A DNA stretch of 64,000 nucleotides. Source: Streptomyces lucensis JCM 4490 (GTDB lineage: Bacteria > Actinomycetota > Actinomycetes > Streptomycetales > Streptomycetaceae). The notes beneath the pieces are model-generated. The model made no database searches, was not told the origin of the DNA, and saw only the letters and a list, made by a program, of their open reading frames with translations. The first letter of the stretch is position 1, and every line of letters starts with the position of its first letter. The stretch is taken from the NCBI RefSeq assembly GCF_014650035.1, contig NZ_BMUE01000009.1:1-64000 (forward strand). Direction: 5' to 3'. Below, piece after piece: positions 1 to 6,307 of the stretch. The position numbers and the translations under genes were made by a program.

Positions 1-198
1 TTTCCAGGTTCCCGCTTTCGCGTTTCCCTTTCCGGCGGTTCCGACTCTATCAGATCCTCTCGGCGTCTGACTCCCAGTCAGGGGGGTTTGTCTTCCCGGC
101 CGCTGGGCCGTTCCGACGAGTGAGACTTTAGCGGATTCCCGGCCCCCGAAGCTAATCGGGGCCCGCGTCCTTTCGAACGTGGATTCCTCATTTCGCAA

Positions 199-360
199 AT
201 GCGCACGCCGAAACAGCCGACACCGGAGCGTCGATCGTTGGTGGGACTTGCGGAATGGCTGTCCGGGGACCGACCGGAGTCGGCGCTCACGTCGGACAAC
301 CCGGAGAACACTACGGATCGTCCCGGGGCGTGTCAACTCACGCCCCGAGTGCCCCCCTGA
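199..360 (+). CDS. Possible 53-codon ORF upstream of the trpS leader
   Basis: An ATG-started frame of 53 codons (begins MRTPKQPTPERRS) ends 17 bases before the trpS leader peptide. I recognise no family. Third-position G/C is only about two thirds, well below the neighbouring genes, and there is no clear Shine-Dalgarno. It may be a non-coding stretch. The rest of 1-377 holds a CTGACT/AGTCAG hairpin (67-81) and a GGCCCCCGA/TCGGGGCC hairpin near 144-166, but no gene I can support. Confidence 0.2.
   Translation: MRTPKQPTPERRSLVGLAEWLSGDRPESALTSDNPENTTDRPGACQLTPRVPP
324..347 (+). other. Perfect 9-bp inverted repeat before the trpS leader
   Basis: CGGGGCGTG and CACGCCCCG flank a 6-base loop. It lies about 30 bases before the leader peptide start, so it could be the terminator of an upstream transcript or an operator at the trpS promoter. 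No T-run follows, which is normal in this G+C-rich DNA. Confidence 0.45.
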
Positions 361-377
361 GGGCTACCCTGGAGCAC

Positions 378-419
378 GTGAACACGCGTACGTGCACCCA
401 GCTCTGGTGGGCCGCCTGA
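378..419 (+). CDS. trpS leader peptide with tandem Trp codons
   Basis: A 13-codon frame starting with GTG reads MNTRTCTQLWWAA and stops at 417-419. Two adjacent TGG codons (405-410) sit just before a set of mutually exclusive hairpins in front of trpS, the layout of a ribosome-mediated attenuator that senses charged tRNA-Trp. A TACCCT hexamer at 365-370 lies 7 bases before the GTG, so the leader may be translated from a leaderless transcript; a GGAG at 371-374 is too close to the start to be a good ribosome site. Attenuation of the auxiliary, indolmycin-resistant trpS of S. coelicolor is published, and this appears to be the same element. Confidence 0.8.
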   Translation: MNTRTCTQLWWAA

Positions 420-470
420 CGGCGGCCGTACTCACGTATGCACTCAACGGCCGCCGCTTCGGCGGCCGTT
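410..470 (+). promoter_or_regulatory. Transcription attenuator controlling trpS
   Basis: Four segments can pair alternately. GGCCGCC (410-416) pairs with GGCGGCC (421-427) as a pause hairpin. GGCGGCCGT (421-429) pairs with ACGGCCGCC (447-455) as an antiterminator. ACGGCCGCC also pairs with the second GGCGGCCGT (461-469) as a terminator with a short loop. Segments 2 and 4 are identical, which makes the switch exact. A ribosome stalled on the Trp codons at 405-410 would cover segment 1 and free segment 2, letting trpS be read when tryptophanyl-tRNA is scarce or its main synthetase is inhibited. Confidence 0.8.
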
Positions 471-539
471 CTCGTATCTCCTCCGGACTCCGGGGGCCGG
501 CCGCAGGAGCGGCGGTCCCGATCAGGAGGTGGAGTGGAG

Positions 540-1568
540 ATGACACGGGTCTTCAGCGGGATCAAGCCGACCGGGCACGTGACCCTGGGGAACTACCTGG
601 GGGCCATGCGGCGCTGGGCCGATGTGGACCAGTACCGGGCCGACTCGTTGTTCTGCATCGTGGACCTGCACGCGCTGACCGTCGACCACGATCCGGCGCG
701 GGTGCGCAGGCTCAGCCGGCAGGGGGCGACGCTGCTGCTGGCGGCCGGGCTCGACCCGGAGGTGTGCACCGTGTACCTGCAGAGCCACGTCGACGAGCAC
801 ACGAGGCTGTCGTACCTGCTGGAGTGCGTGGCGACCGACGGTGAGATGCGGCGGATGATCCAGTACAAGGAGAAGTCCGCGCGGGAACGGGAGCGCGGCG
901 GCAGCGTGCGGCTGTCGCTGCTGACGTATCCGGTGCTGATGGCGGCGGACATCCTGGCCTTCGGCACGGACGAGGTGCCGGTCGGGGACGACCAGGTGCA
1001 GCACGTGGAACTGGCGCGGGACCTGGCGGTCCGGTTCAACCAGCGGTACGGGCACACGTTCGTGGTGCCGAAGGCGACCGGTCCGGAGGTCGCGGCGCGG
1101 GTGATGAACCTGCAGGACCCGACGTCGAAGATGGGGAAGTCCGAGGACTCGGGCCCCGGGATCGTCTATCTGCTCGACGAGCCCGACGTGGTGCGCAAGA
1201 AGGTCATGCGGGCGGTGACGGACAGCGGGCGGGAGGTCGTGTACGACCGGGAGACACGGCCGGGCGTGGCGAACCTGCTGGACATCCTCGCGGCGTGCAC
1301 GGGCGGCGAGCCGGCGGCCCTGGCCGGCGCCTACCAGTCGTACGGCGCCCTGAAGAAGGACACGGCGGAGGCGGTGGTCGAGGTCCTCCGGCCCGTGCAG
1401 GAAAGGCACCGTGAGCTGTGCGCGGATCCCTCTCATGTGGACGGGGTGCTGCGGGACGGTGCGGAGAGGGCACGGGCGATGGCCCGGCCGACCGTCGACG
1501 CCGCTTACCGGGCGATCGGGCTGCTGCCGCCGGTGTCCGAGGCGGCGCCGGTCGCGGCCGGCCGCTAG
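540..1568 (+). CDS. trpS: Tryptophanyl-tRNA synthetase, attenuator-controlled auxiliary type
   Basis: Class I aminoacyl-tRNA synthetase of 342 residues that charges tRNA-Trp with tryptophan and ATP. The ATP-binding HIGH-like motif is TGHVTLGN (about residues 11-18) and the KMSKS-like loop is KMGKS. The start is the ATG after AGGAGGTGGAGTGG, about 70 bases beyond the attenuator. Residue 9 is Lys where the Geobacillus stearothermophilus enzyme, aligned from memory, has Gln9 in its active site. With the attenuator this points to the inducible, indolmycin-tolerant paralogue (S. coelicolor SCO3334 type) rather than the constitutive enzyme. Resistance itself is inferred. Confidence 0.93.
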   Translation: MTRVFSGIKPTGHVTLGNYLGAMRRWADVDQYRADSLFCIVDLHALTVDHDPARVRRLSRQGATLLLAAGLDPEVCTVYLQSHVDEHTRLSYLLECVATDGEMRRMIQYKEKSARERERGGSVRLSLLTYPVLMAADILAFGTDEVPVGDDQVQHVELARDLAVRFNQRYGHTFVVPKATGPEVAARVMNLQDPTSKMGKSEDSGPGIVYLLDEPDVVRKKVMRAVTDSGREVVYDRETRPGVANLLDILAACTGGEPAALAGAYQSYGALKKDTAEAVVEVLRPVQERHRELCADPSHVDGVLRDGAERARAMARPTVDAAYRAIGLLPPVSEAAPVAAGR

Positions 1569-1572
1569 AAGG

Positions 1573-1611
1573 CCCGGTACCGGGGCGGCGTCGGCCGCTC
1601 CCGGTGCCGGG
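1573..1611. terminator. Bidirectional terminator between trpS and proC
   Basis: CCCGGTACCGGGG and CCCGGTGCCGGG form a stem with one G-T type mismatch, between the convergent stops of trpS and proC. Each arm is also nearly self-complementary. Confidence 0.45.
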
Positions 1612-1639
1612 ACGGGTCCGCGAGGTCCGTGGGCCCGCC

Positions 1640-2452
1640 TCAGTCCTTCTTGCCGGAGGCCAGTTCGCGGCTGCGGTCGCGGGCGGCTTCGAGGGCGGCG
1701 ATGAGGGCGGCCCGTACGCCGTGGTTCTCCAGTTCGCGGATGGCGTTGATCGTCGTACCGGCCGGGGAGGTGACGTTCTCCCGGAGCTTGACGGGGTGCT
1801 CGCCGCTGTCGCGGAGCATCACGGCGGCGCCGATCGCGGACTGGACGATGAGGTCGTGGGCCTTGTCGCGGGGCAGACCGAGCAGGATGCCGGCGTCGGT
1901 CATGGCCTCGACCAGGTAGAAGAAGTACGCCGGGCCGGAGCCGGACAGTGCGGTGCAGGCGTCCTGCTGGCCCTCGGGCACGCGGAGGGTCTTGCCGACG
2001 GCGCCGAAGATCTCCTCGGCGTGGGCGAGGTGCCGCTCGGTGGCGTGGCTGCCGGGGGAGATGACCGACATGGCCTCGTCGACGAGGGCGGGGGTGTTGG
2101 TCATGACGCGGACGACCGGGGTTCCCGCGGCCAGGCGTTCCTCGAAGAAGGAGGTGGGGATGCCGGCGGCTCCGCTGATGACCAGGCGGTCGGCGGGCAC
2201 CTGGGGGGCCAGCTCGTCCAGGAGGGCGCCCATGTCCTGCGGCTTGACCGTGAGGATCAGGGTGTCGGCGGTCTTGGCGGCCTCGGTGTTGCCGACCGGG
2301 GTCACTCCGTAGCGGGTGCGGAGCTCTTCGGCTCGTTCGGCGCGGCGGGCGGTGACCAGGAGGTCGGCGGGTGCCCAGCCGGCCCGGATCATTCCGCTGA
2401 GCAGGGCTTCGCCGATCTTGCCGGTGCCGAGGACTGCGACTTTCTGGCTCAT
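1640..2452 (-). CDS. proC: Pyrroline-5-carboxylate reductase
   Basis: Catalyses the last step of proline synthesis, NAD(P)H-dependent reduction of pyrroline-5-carboxylate. The 270-residue protein starts MSQKVAVLGTGKIGEALLSG, an N-terminal Rossmann glycine motif. The C-terminal half carries the family signature around TALSGSGPAYFF and the conserved segment VTSPAGTT. Length is normal. The start is chosen after a GGATGAG ribosome site; an ATG a few bases upstream runs into a stop after two codons. It is cytoplasmic, transcribed alone, and convergent with trpS. Confidence 0.95.
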   Translation of the reverse strand: MSQKVAVLGTGKIGEALLSGMIRAGWAPADLLVTARRAERAEELRTRYGVTPVGNTEAAKTADTLILTVKPQDMGALLDELAPQVPADRLVISGAAGIPTSFFEERLAAGTPVVRVMTNTPALVDEAMSVISPGSHATERHLAHAEEIFGAVGKTLRVPEGQQDACTALSGSGPAYFFYLVEAMTDAGILLGLPRDKAHDLIVQSAIGAAVMLRDSGEHPVKLRENVTSPAGTTINAIRELENHGVRAALIAALEAARDRSRELASGKKD

Positions 2453-2535
2453 GCGCTCATCCTCGCACCGGCCCCGCGGGGCGGGGGGTCGCTGTCCGGC
2501 AGACGGGACACGGCGGCGGCCGGGTGTGGGGGTGC

Positions 2536-3318
2536 CTATTCGGTGCGGCGCCTGAGGGTCGCCGCGCCGAGCCCCAGGACCAGCAGCGCGCAGCCGGCCA
2601 CGATCGCGACGTCGCGGACGAAGGTGGCGGTCATGTCGGTGTGGAGGAGCACCTCGTCCATGCCGTCCACGGCGTACGACATGGGCAGGACGTCGGAGAC
2701 GGCCGTCAGGACGGGGTGCATGTCGGAGCGGGGGGTGAACAGGCCGCAGAGCAGGAGCTGGGGAAAGATCACCGCGGGCATGAACTGGACGGCCTGGAAC
2801 TCCGACGCGGCGAACGCGGAGACGAACAGGCCGAGGGCCGTGCCGAGCAGGGCGTCGAGCAGGGCGACGAGGAGGAGCAGCCAGGGGGAGCCGGTGACGT
2901 CGAGGCCGAGCGGCCACAGTGCGAGGCCGGTGGCGAGGACCGACTGGACGACGGCGAGGGCGCCGAAGGCGAGGGCGTAGCCGGCGATGAGGTCGGCTTT
3001 GCCGAGGGGCATGGCGAGGAGGCGTTCCAGGGTGCCGGAGGTGCGTTCGCGCAGGGTGGCGATGGAGGTGACCAGGAACATCGTGATCAGCGGGAAGACG
3101 CCGAGCAGGGATGCGCCGATGTTGTCGAAGGTGCGGGGGCTGGCGTCGAAGACGTAGCGCAGCAGGACCAGCATCAGGCACGGGACGAGGAGCATCAGGG
3201 CGATGGTGCGCGGGTCGTGGCGGAGCTGGCGCAGGACCCGGGCGGCGGTCGCGGTGGTGCGGGCGGCGCTGAAGGTGCCGGTGGGCGCGGGGCCGGGCGC
3301 GGGGGTGGTCGTGCTCAT
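2536..3318 (-). CDS. ABC-2 type exporter permease
   Basis: A 260-residue integral membrane protein with six predicted hydrophobic segments (starting near LMLLVPCLMLVLL), the layout of DrrB/ABC-2 permeases. The loop TLRERTSGTLERLLAMPL is the family's cytoplasmic motif. Its ATG overlaps the stop of the ATPase gene by four bases (ATGA), so the two are translationally coupled and should form one exporter. Drug or lipid export is the usual role of the family; the substrate cannot be read from the sequence. Confidence 0.88.
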   Translation of the reverse strand: MSTTTPAPGPAPTGTFSAARTTATAARVLRQLRHDPRTIALMLLVPCLMLVLLRYVFDASPRTFDNIGASLLGVFPLITMFLVTSIATLRERTSGTLERLLAMPLGKADLIAGYALAFGALAVVQSVLATGLALWPLGLDVTGSPWLLLLVALLDALLGTALGLFVSAFAASEFQAVQFMPAVIFPQLLLCGLFTPRSDMHPVLTAVSDVLPMSYAVDGMDEVLLHTDMTATFVRDVAIVAGCALLVLGLGAATLRRRTE

Positions 3319-4136
3319 CGGGTGGTCTCCTTGGTGCGGTCCGCCGTGGCGGCCTGGTCCACGAGGTGCAGGAAGGCGGCCTCGACCGTGTCGGTGCCGG
3401 TGCGTGCGCGCAGGGCTTCGGGGGTGTCGTCGGCGAGGATCCCGCCCTCGCGCATGAGGAGGAGGCGGTGGCAGCGCTCGGCCTCGTCCATGACGTGGGA
3501 GGAGACGAGGAGGGTGGTGCCGCGGGTGGCGGCGAGGTCGTGGAAGAGGTTCCACAGGTCGCGCCGCAGGACGGGGTCGAGGCCGACGGTCGGTTCGTCC
3601 AGGACGAGGAGTTCGGGAGCGCCCAGGAGGGCGACGGCCAGGGAGACGCGGCTGCGCTGGCCGCCGGAGAGATTGCCCGCGAGGGCGCCGGCGTGGCTGG
3701 TCAGGCCGACGTCGGCGATGGCCTGGGCGACGTGGTCGCTCCGGCGCCGGGCGGCGGCGCGTCCCGGGTCGAGGATCGCGGCGAAGTAGTCGAGGTTCTG
3801 GCGGACGGTCAGGTCGTCGTACACGGAGGGTGCCTGGGTGACGTAGCCGACGCGGCTGCGCAGGACCGGGTGGCCGGCCGGGTGACCGAGGACGTTCAGG
3901 GTGCCGGTGACCTTGGCCTGGGTGCCGACCACGGAGCGCATGAGCGTCGACTTCCCGCAGCCCGAGGGGCCGAGCAGGCCGGTGATCTGGCCGCGGGGGA
4001 CGGTGAAGCGGAGGTCGTGCAGGACCGTGCGGGGGCCGCGGACGACGGTGAGGGCCTCGGCGTGGACGGCATGGACGGCATGGACGGCGGGGGCCGCGGG
4101 GCCGGGGACCGGTGGGTCGGACTCGGAATTCATCAT
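3315..4136 (-). CDS. ABC exporter ATP-binding protein
   Basis: ATPase partner of the downstream permease, 273 residues from the start chosen here. Walker A is GPSGCGKST, the signature is LSGGQRSRV, Walker B is LLVLDEPTVGLD, and the switch histidine is in SSHVMDEAE. The nearest start is the ATG at 4134-4136, placed 7-8 bases after a CATTAT -10 box, so the message is probably leaderless; a longer frame from 4184 would include the promoter. The N-terminus has a Val-His-Ala triplet repeated three times, encoded by a 9-base tandem repeat at 4062-4088. Confidence 0.88.
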   Translation of the reverse strand: MMNSESDPPVPGPAAPAVHAVHAVHAEALTVVRGPRTVLHDLRFTVPRGQITGLLGPSGCGKSTLMRSVVGTQAKVTGTLNVLGHPAGHPVLRSRVGYVTQAPSVYDDLTVRQNLDYFAAILDPGRAAARRRSDHVAQAIADVGLTSHAGALAGNLSGGQRSRVSLAVALLGAPELLVLDEPTVGLDPVLRRDLWNLFHDLAATRGTTLLVSSHVMDEAERCHRLLLMREGGILADDTPEALRARTGTDTVEAAFLHLVDQAATADRTKETTR

Positions 4137-4172
4137 GTGATGAATAATGTGTCCGGGCATGGGCGACGTCAA
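4128..4172 (-). promoter_or_regulatory. Promoter and palindromic operator of the ABC exporter
   Basis: Reading leftwards, TTGACG (4167-4172), a 17-base spacer and CATTAT (4144-4149) make a good vegetative promoter. The predicted start of transcription falls on or next to the ATG at 4136. A palindrome, ATTCATCATGTGATGAAT (4128-4145, 8-base arms), covers the end of the -10 box and the first codons, where a bound repressor would block RNA polymerase. No regulator gene is adjacent. Confidence 0.65.
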
Positions 4173-4240
4173 GGGGCCGGGCATGCCGAAGCGGCGGCCG
4201 GGACGCCGCCCGACCGCCGCTCACCGGCGGGGAGCCGGGG

Positions 4241-5035
4241 TCAGGGTTTGGTGGCGACGAGCAGGAGCACGTCGTACGTCTCCTCGACGACGCCGTCGGG
4301 GAAGACCTTCAGCACGTGGGTGCGCTCCTCCTCCAGGAAGGCGGTCCTGCGTTCCTCGGAGGTGACCAGGAAGGCGGAGTGGCTGCCGATGTTGGCGAGG
4401 TGGGTGTCGACCGGGACGCGGCGGCTCCAGCGGACCTGCCGGCGGGTGAAGTCCAGGCGTCCGCTGGGGTCGGCCCGGTCCGTGCGCTCACCGGCCTTGC
4501 GCTTCTCGGCGGCGATGTCCACACCGAGGAAGCGGCCGGTGCGGTCGGCGGCCTCGGCGATCCAGTCGACGTCGAGGGCGTCGGTGTTCCACCACAGCGC
4601 CAGCGCACCGCCCGGCCGCAGCACCCGCAGCGCCTCCGGCACCGAGCGGGCCGGGTCGGTCCAGTGCCAGGCCTGGGCATAGGTGAGGAAGTCGGCGCGG
4701 GCGTCGGCGACCGGGAGCGCGTCGCCGCTGCCCCGGACGAGCGGGATGTGCGGCAGGCGGCGGCGGAACTCGGCCGCCATGCCGTCGCCGGGCTCCACGG
4801 CGAGGACATCGGCGCCCCGGGCGTGCAGGAGGGCGGTGGCGATGCCGGTGCCGGCTCCGACGTCCACGACCCGGGCGCCGGACAGCGGACGGCCGGCCGC
4901 CTCCTCGACGGCGTCGAAGAGGGCGGGCGGGTAGGCGGGGCGGTTCGCGGCGTACTGGGCCGCGGCGGAGTCGAAGGAGCGGGCGCGCAGGGCGTGCGCG
5001 GGCTGCGGGTCAGCGGGCGGCCGGGTGGTGGTCAT
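4241..5035 (-). CDS. Class I SAM-dependent methyltransferase
   Basis: A 264-residue enzyme of the UbiE/BioC-like fold. The SAM-binding motif I is VVDVGAGTGIAT and an acidic motif II follows at VLAVEPGDGM; the region RPGGALALWWNTDA corresponds to the post-motif of small-molecule methyltransferases. The first residues (RARSFDSAAAQYAANRPAYP) match the usual start of this group. The substrate is unknown. It is transcribed leftwards, ending 105 bases before the exporter start. The upstream 190 bases hold a 22-base tandem duplication and a long hairpin. Confidence 0.8.
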   Translation of the reverse strand: MTTTRPPADPQPAHALRARSFDSAAAQYAANRPAYPPALFDAVEEAAGRPLSGARVVDVGAGTGIATALLHARGADVLAVEPGDGMAAEFRRRLPHIPLVRGSGDALPVADARADFLTYAQAWHWTDPARSVPEALRVLRPGGALALWWNTDALDVDWIAEAADRTGRFLGVDIAAEKRKAGERTDRADPSGRLDFTRRQVRWSRRVPVDTHLANIGSHSAFLVTSEERRTAFLEEERTHVLKVFPDGVVEETYDVLLLVATKP

Positions 5036-5078
5036 GCGGCCATGGTGGCCGGGGAACGGTACGCGGCGACAGCGAGTT

Positions 5079-5122
5079 GTGGCCGGCGGGTGCCGTGTCC
5101 GTGGCCGGCGGGTGCCGTGTCC
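5079..5122 (+). repeat. Perfect 22-bp tandem duplication
   Basis: Two exact adjacent copies of a 22-base unit beginning GTGGCCGGCGGG (5079-5100 and 5101-5122), in the non-coding gap upstream of the methyltransferase. It looks like a recent slippage duplication. Confidence 0.8.
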
Positions 5123-5152
5123 GTGGCCGCCAGGGCCTGCCGGACGGGCCTC

Positions 5153-5228
5153 GGCCGTGTCCGCAAAGTCGCGCCTGCGCCGCGACGCCCGTCCTGCGGG
5201 CGAACGACGCGGCTTCGCGGACACGGCC
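5153..5228 (-). terminator. Long hairpin after the small membrane protein gene
   Basis: GGCCGTGTCCGC (5153-5164) and GCGGACACGGCC (5217-5228) are perfect 12-base inverted repeats, extended inwards by AAGTCGCG/CGCGGCTT with one mismatch. The right arm reaches the stop codon of the leftward gene at 5228-5230, so it is best read as that gene's terminator. Confidence 0.5.
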
Positions 5229-5737
5229 TACCGGCGCCGCTTCCTCTTCGACGGGTTGCCCGTGCGGCGGGTGGTGCGGCGTTCGTGGTCCTCGCGGGCC
5301 TTCCCGTACTCCTCGCGGTGCAGCCTCTCGCCCGGGGCCTCGGTGAGGGAGCGGAAGAAGTAGGCGAGGAGGGAGCCGACGAAGCCGATGGCGAGCAGGC
5401 CGCGCAGGGAGGCCTGGCGCTGCGGGTCGTGCCGCTTGCCGAAGCCCTCCCAGGTGTTGCGGAAGGCGAGCGCGCTGCAGATCGCGAACATGGCGATGAC
5501 CAGCACGGTCACGAAGGAGCCGGTGTCGGCGATCCGGATGCCCTCGTAGGCGAAGCGCAGGACCAGGCAGGAGGCGGCGGCCGCGGCGAGGGAGCCTGCG
5601 GCGACGCCGGCGCGGCGGGCCGCGTAGCCGTTGTCGTGGTTCACCCAGGAGGTGCCGAAGAAGCGCAGGGGCTCGGGGCGGGGGCCGCCGCCCGGGGAGC
5701 CCGCCGGGGTGTCCGGGGTGCCGGTCTCGTCGCTCAC
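5228..5737 (-). CDS. Small integral membrane protein, unknown function
   Basis: A 169-residue protein with three predicted membrane segments (around AAGSLAAAAASCLVL, FVTVLVIAMFAICSALAF and GLLAIGFVGSLLAYFF) and a very basic C-terminal tail ending RKRRR. The N-terminal 30 residues are Pro/Gly-rich. I do not recognise a named family; similar proteins are common in Streptomyces. The GTG start lies six bases after a CATAAT hexamer (5744-5749), indicating a leaderless message. Confidence 0.7.
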   Translation of the reverse strand: MSDETGTPDTPAGSPGGGPRPEPLRFFGTSWVNHDNGYAARRAGVAAGSLAAAAASCLVLRFAYEGIRIADTGSFVTVLVIAMFAICSALAFRNTWEGFGKRHDPQRQASLRGLLAIGFVGSLLAYFFRSLTEAPGERLHREEYGKAREDHERRTTRRTGNPSKRKRRR

Positions 5738-5798
5738 GGGACGATTATGGCTCCGGACGGGCGCGGGCTCCCTGCTGGGGTGGGGCGCGGGCCGGACG

Positions 5799-6128
5799 TC
5801 AGAGGATGCAGCGGGAGGCGACGTAGCCGTCGGCGCCCGTGTGGACGTAGGCGTCGGAGACGTACTCGCCGTTGCTGATGTTGTCCCAGATGTTCGAGGT
5901 GCCGTACGGGCCCGTCACCGTGGTGCCCGGCGTCTGGCAGTAGATGTGGACCTTGGCGCCCTCAGCCAGGACACGGACGAGGGCGTACCCCGTGCCGGGG
6001 CCGCTGCGGACGTTCAGGCGGACGCCCGGGGCGACCGAGTAGTAGCGCAGGGCCTCCGTGGTGACGGCCGCCGCGGCGGACTCCTGCGTTCCGGTCCCGC
6101 CGGCTTCTTCGACGTGCTCGACAGACAT
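5799..6128 (-). CDS. Bacterial SH3-domain protein
   Basis: A 109-residue protein whose residues about 30-108 form an SH3b-like fold (VRLNVRSGPGTGYALVRVL then DGYVASRCIL). SH3b modules usually bind peptidoglycan or other envelope ligands, but no signal peptide or membrane segment is visible here. Either export uses another route or the protein is cytoplasmic. Two cysteines (in HIYCQ and SRCIL) could form a disulfide. The start follows a good GGGGAGG ribosome site. Confidence 0.7.
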   Translation of the reverse strand: MSVEHVEEAGGTGTQESAAAAVTTEALRYYSVAPGVRLNVRSGPGTGYALVRVLAEGAKVHIYCQTPGTTVTGPYGTSNIWDNISNGEYVSDAYVHTGADGYVASRCIL

Positions 6129-6307
6129 GAGTGAGCCTCCCCCGTTGCCCCGTGACCGTCACGGGGCTCCTTCGATCCAGTGGAGACGGGCGGCCAAGAA
6201 CCGGTGCCCGACTCGCACGCAGACGCTAGCAAGCCGCCTCCGTCTCGTACGAGTCATCGACTAGGCTCCGTGCGTCGCGCGCCGACGATGAGCACGGGGG
6301 GCGGTCC

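Noticed and set aside
1..377. tRNA or mobile-element end at the left edge
   Set aside because: Two hairpins are present, but no cloverleaf, CCA end, integrase or target-site duplication could be recognised.
522..1436. Long reverse-strand frames opposite trpS, and many similar frames opposite other genes
   Set aside because: They are shadows caused by high third-position G+C in real genes; they lack ribosome sites and family motifs, and their translations are Arg/Pro/Gly-rich.
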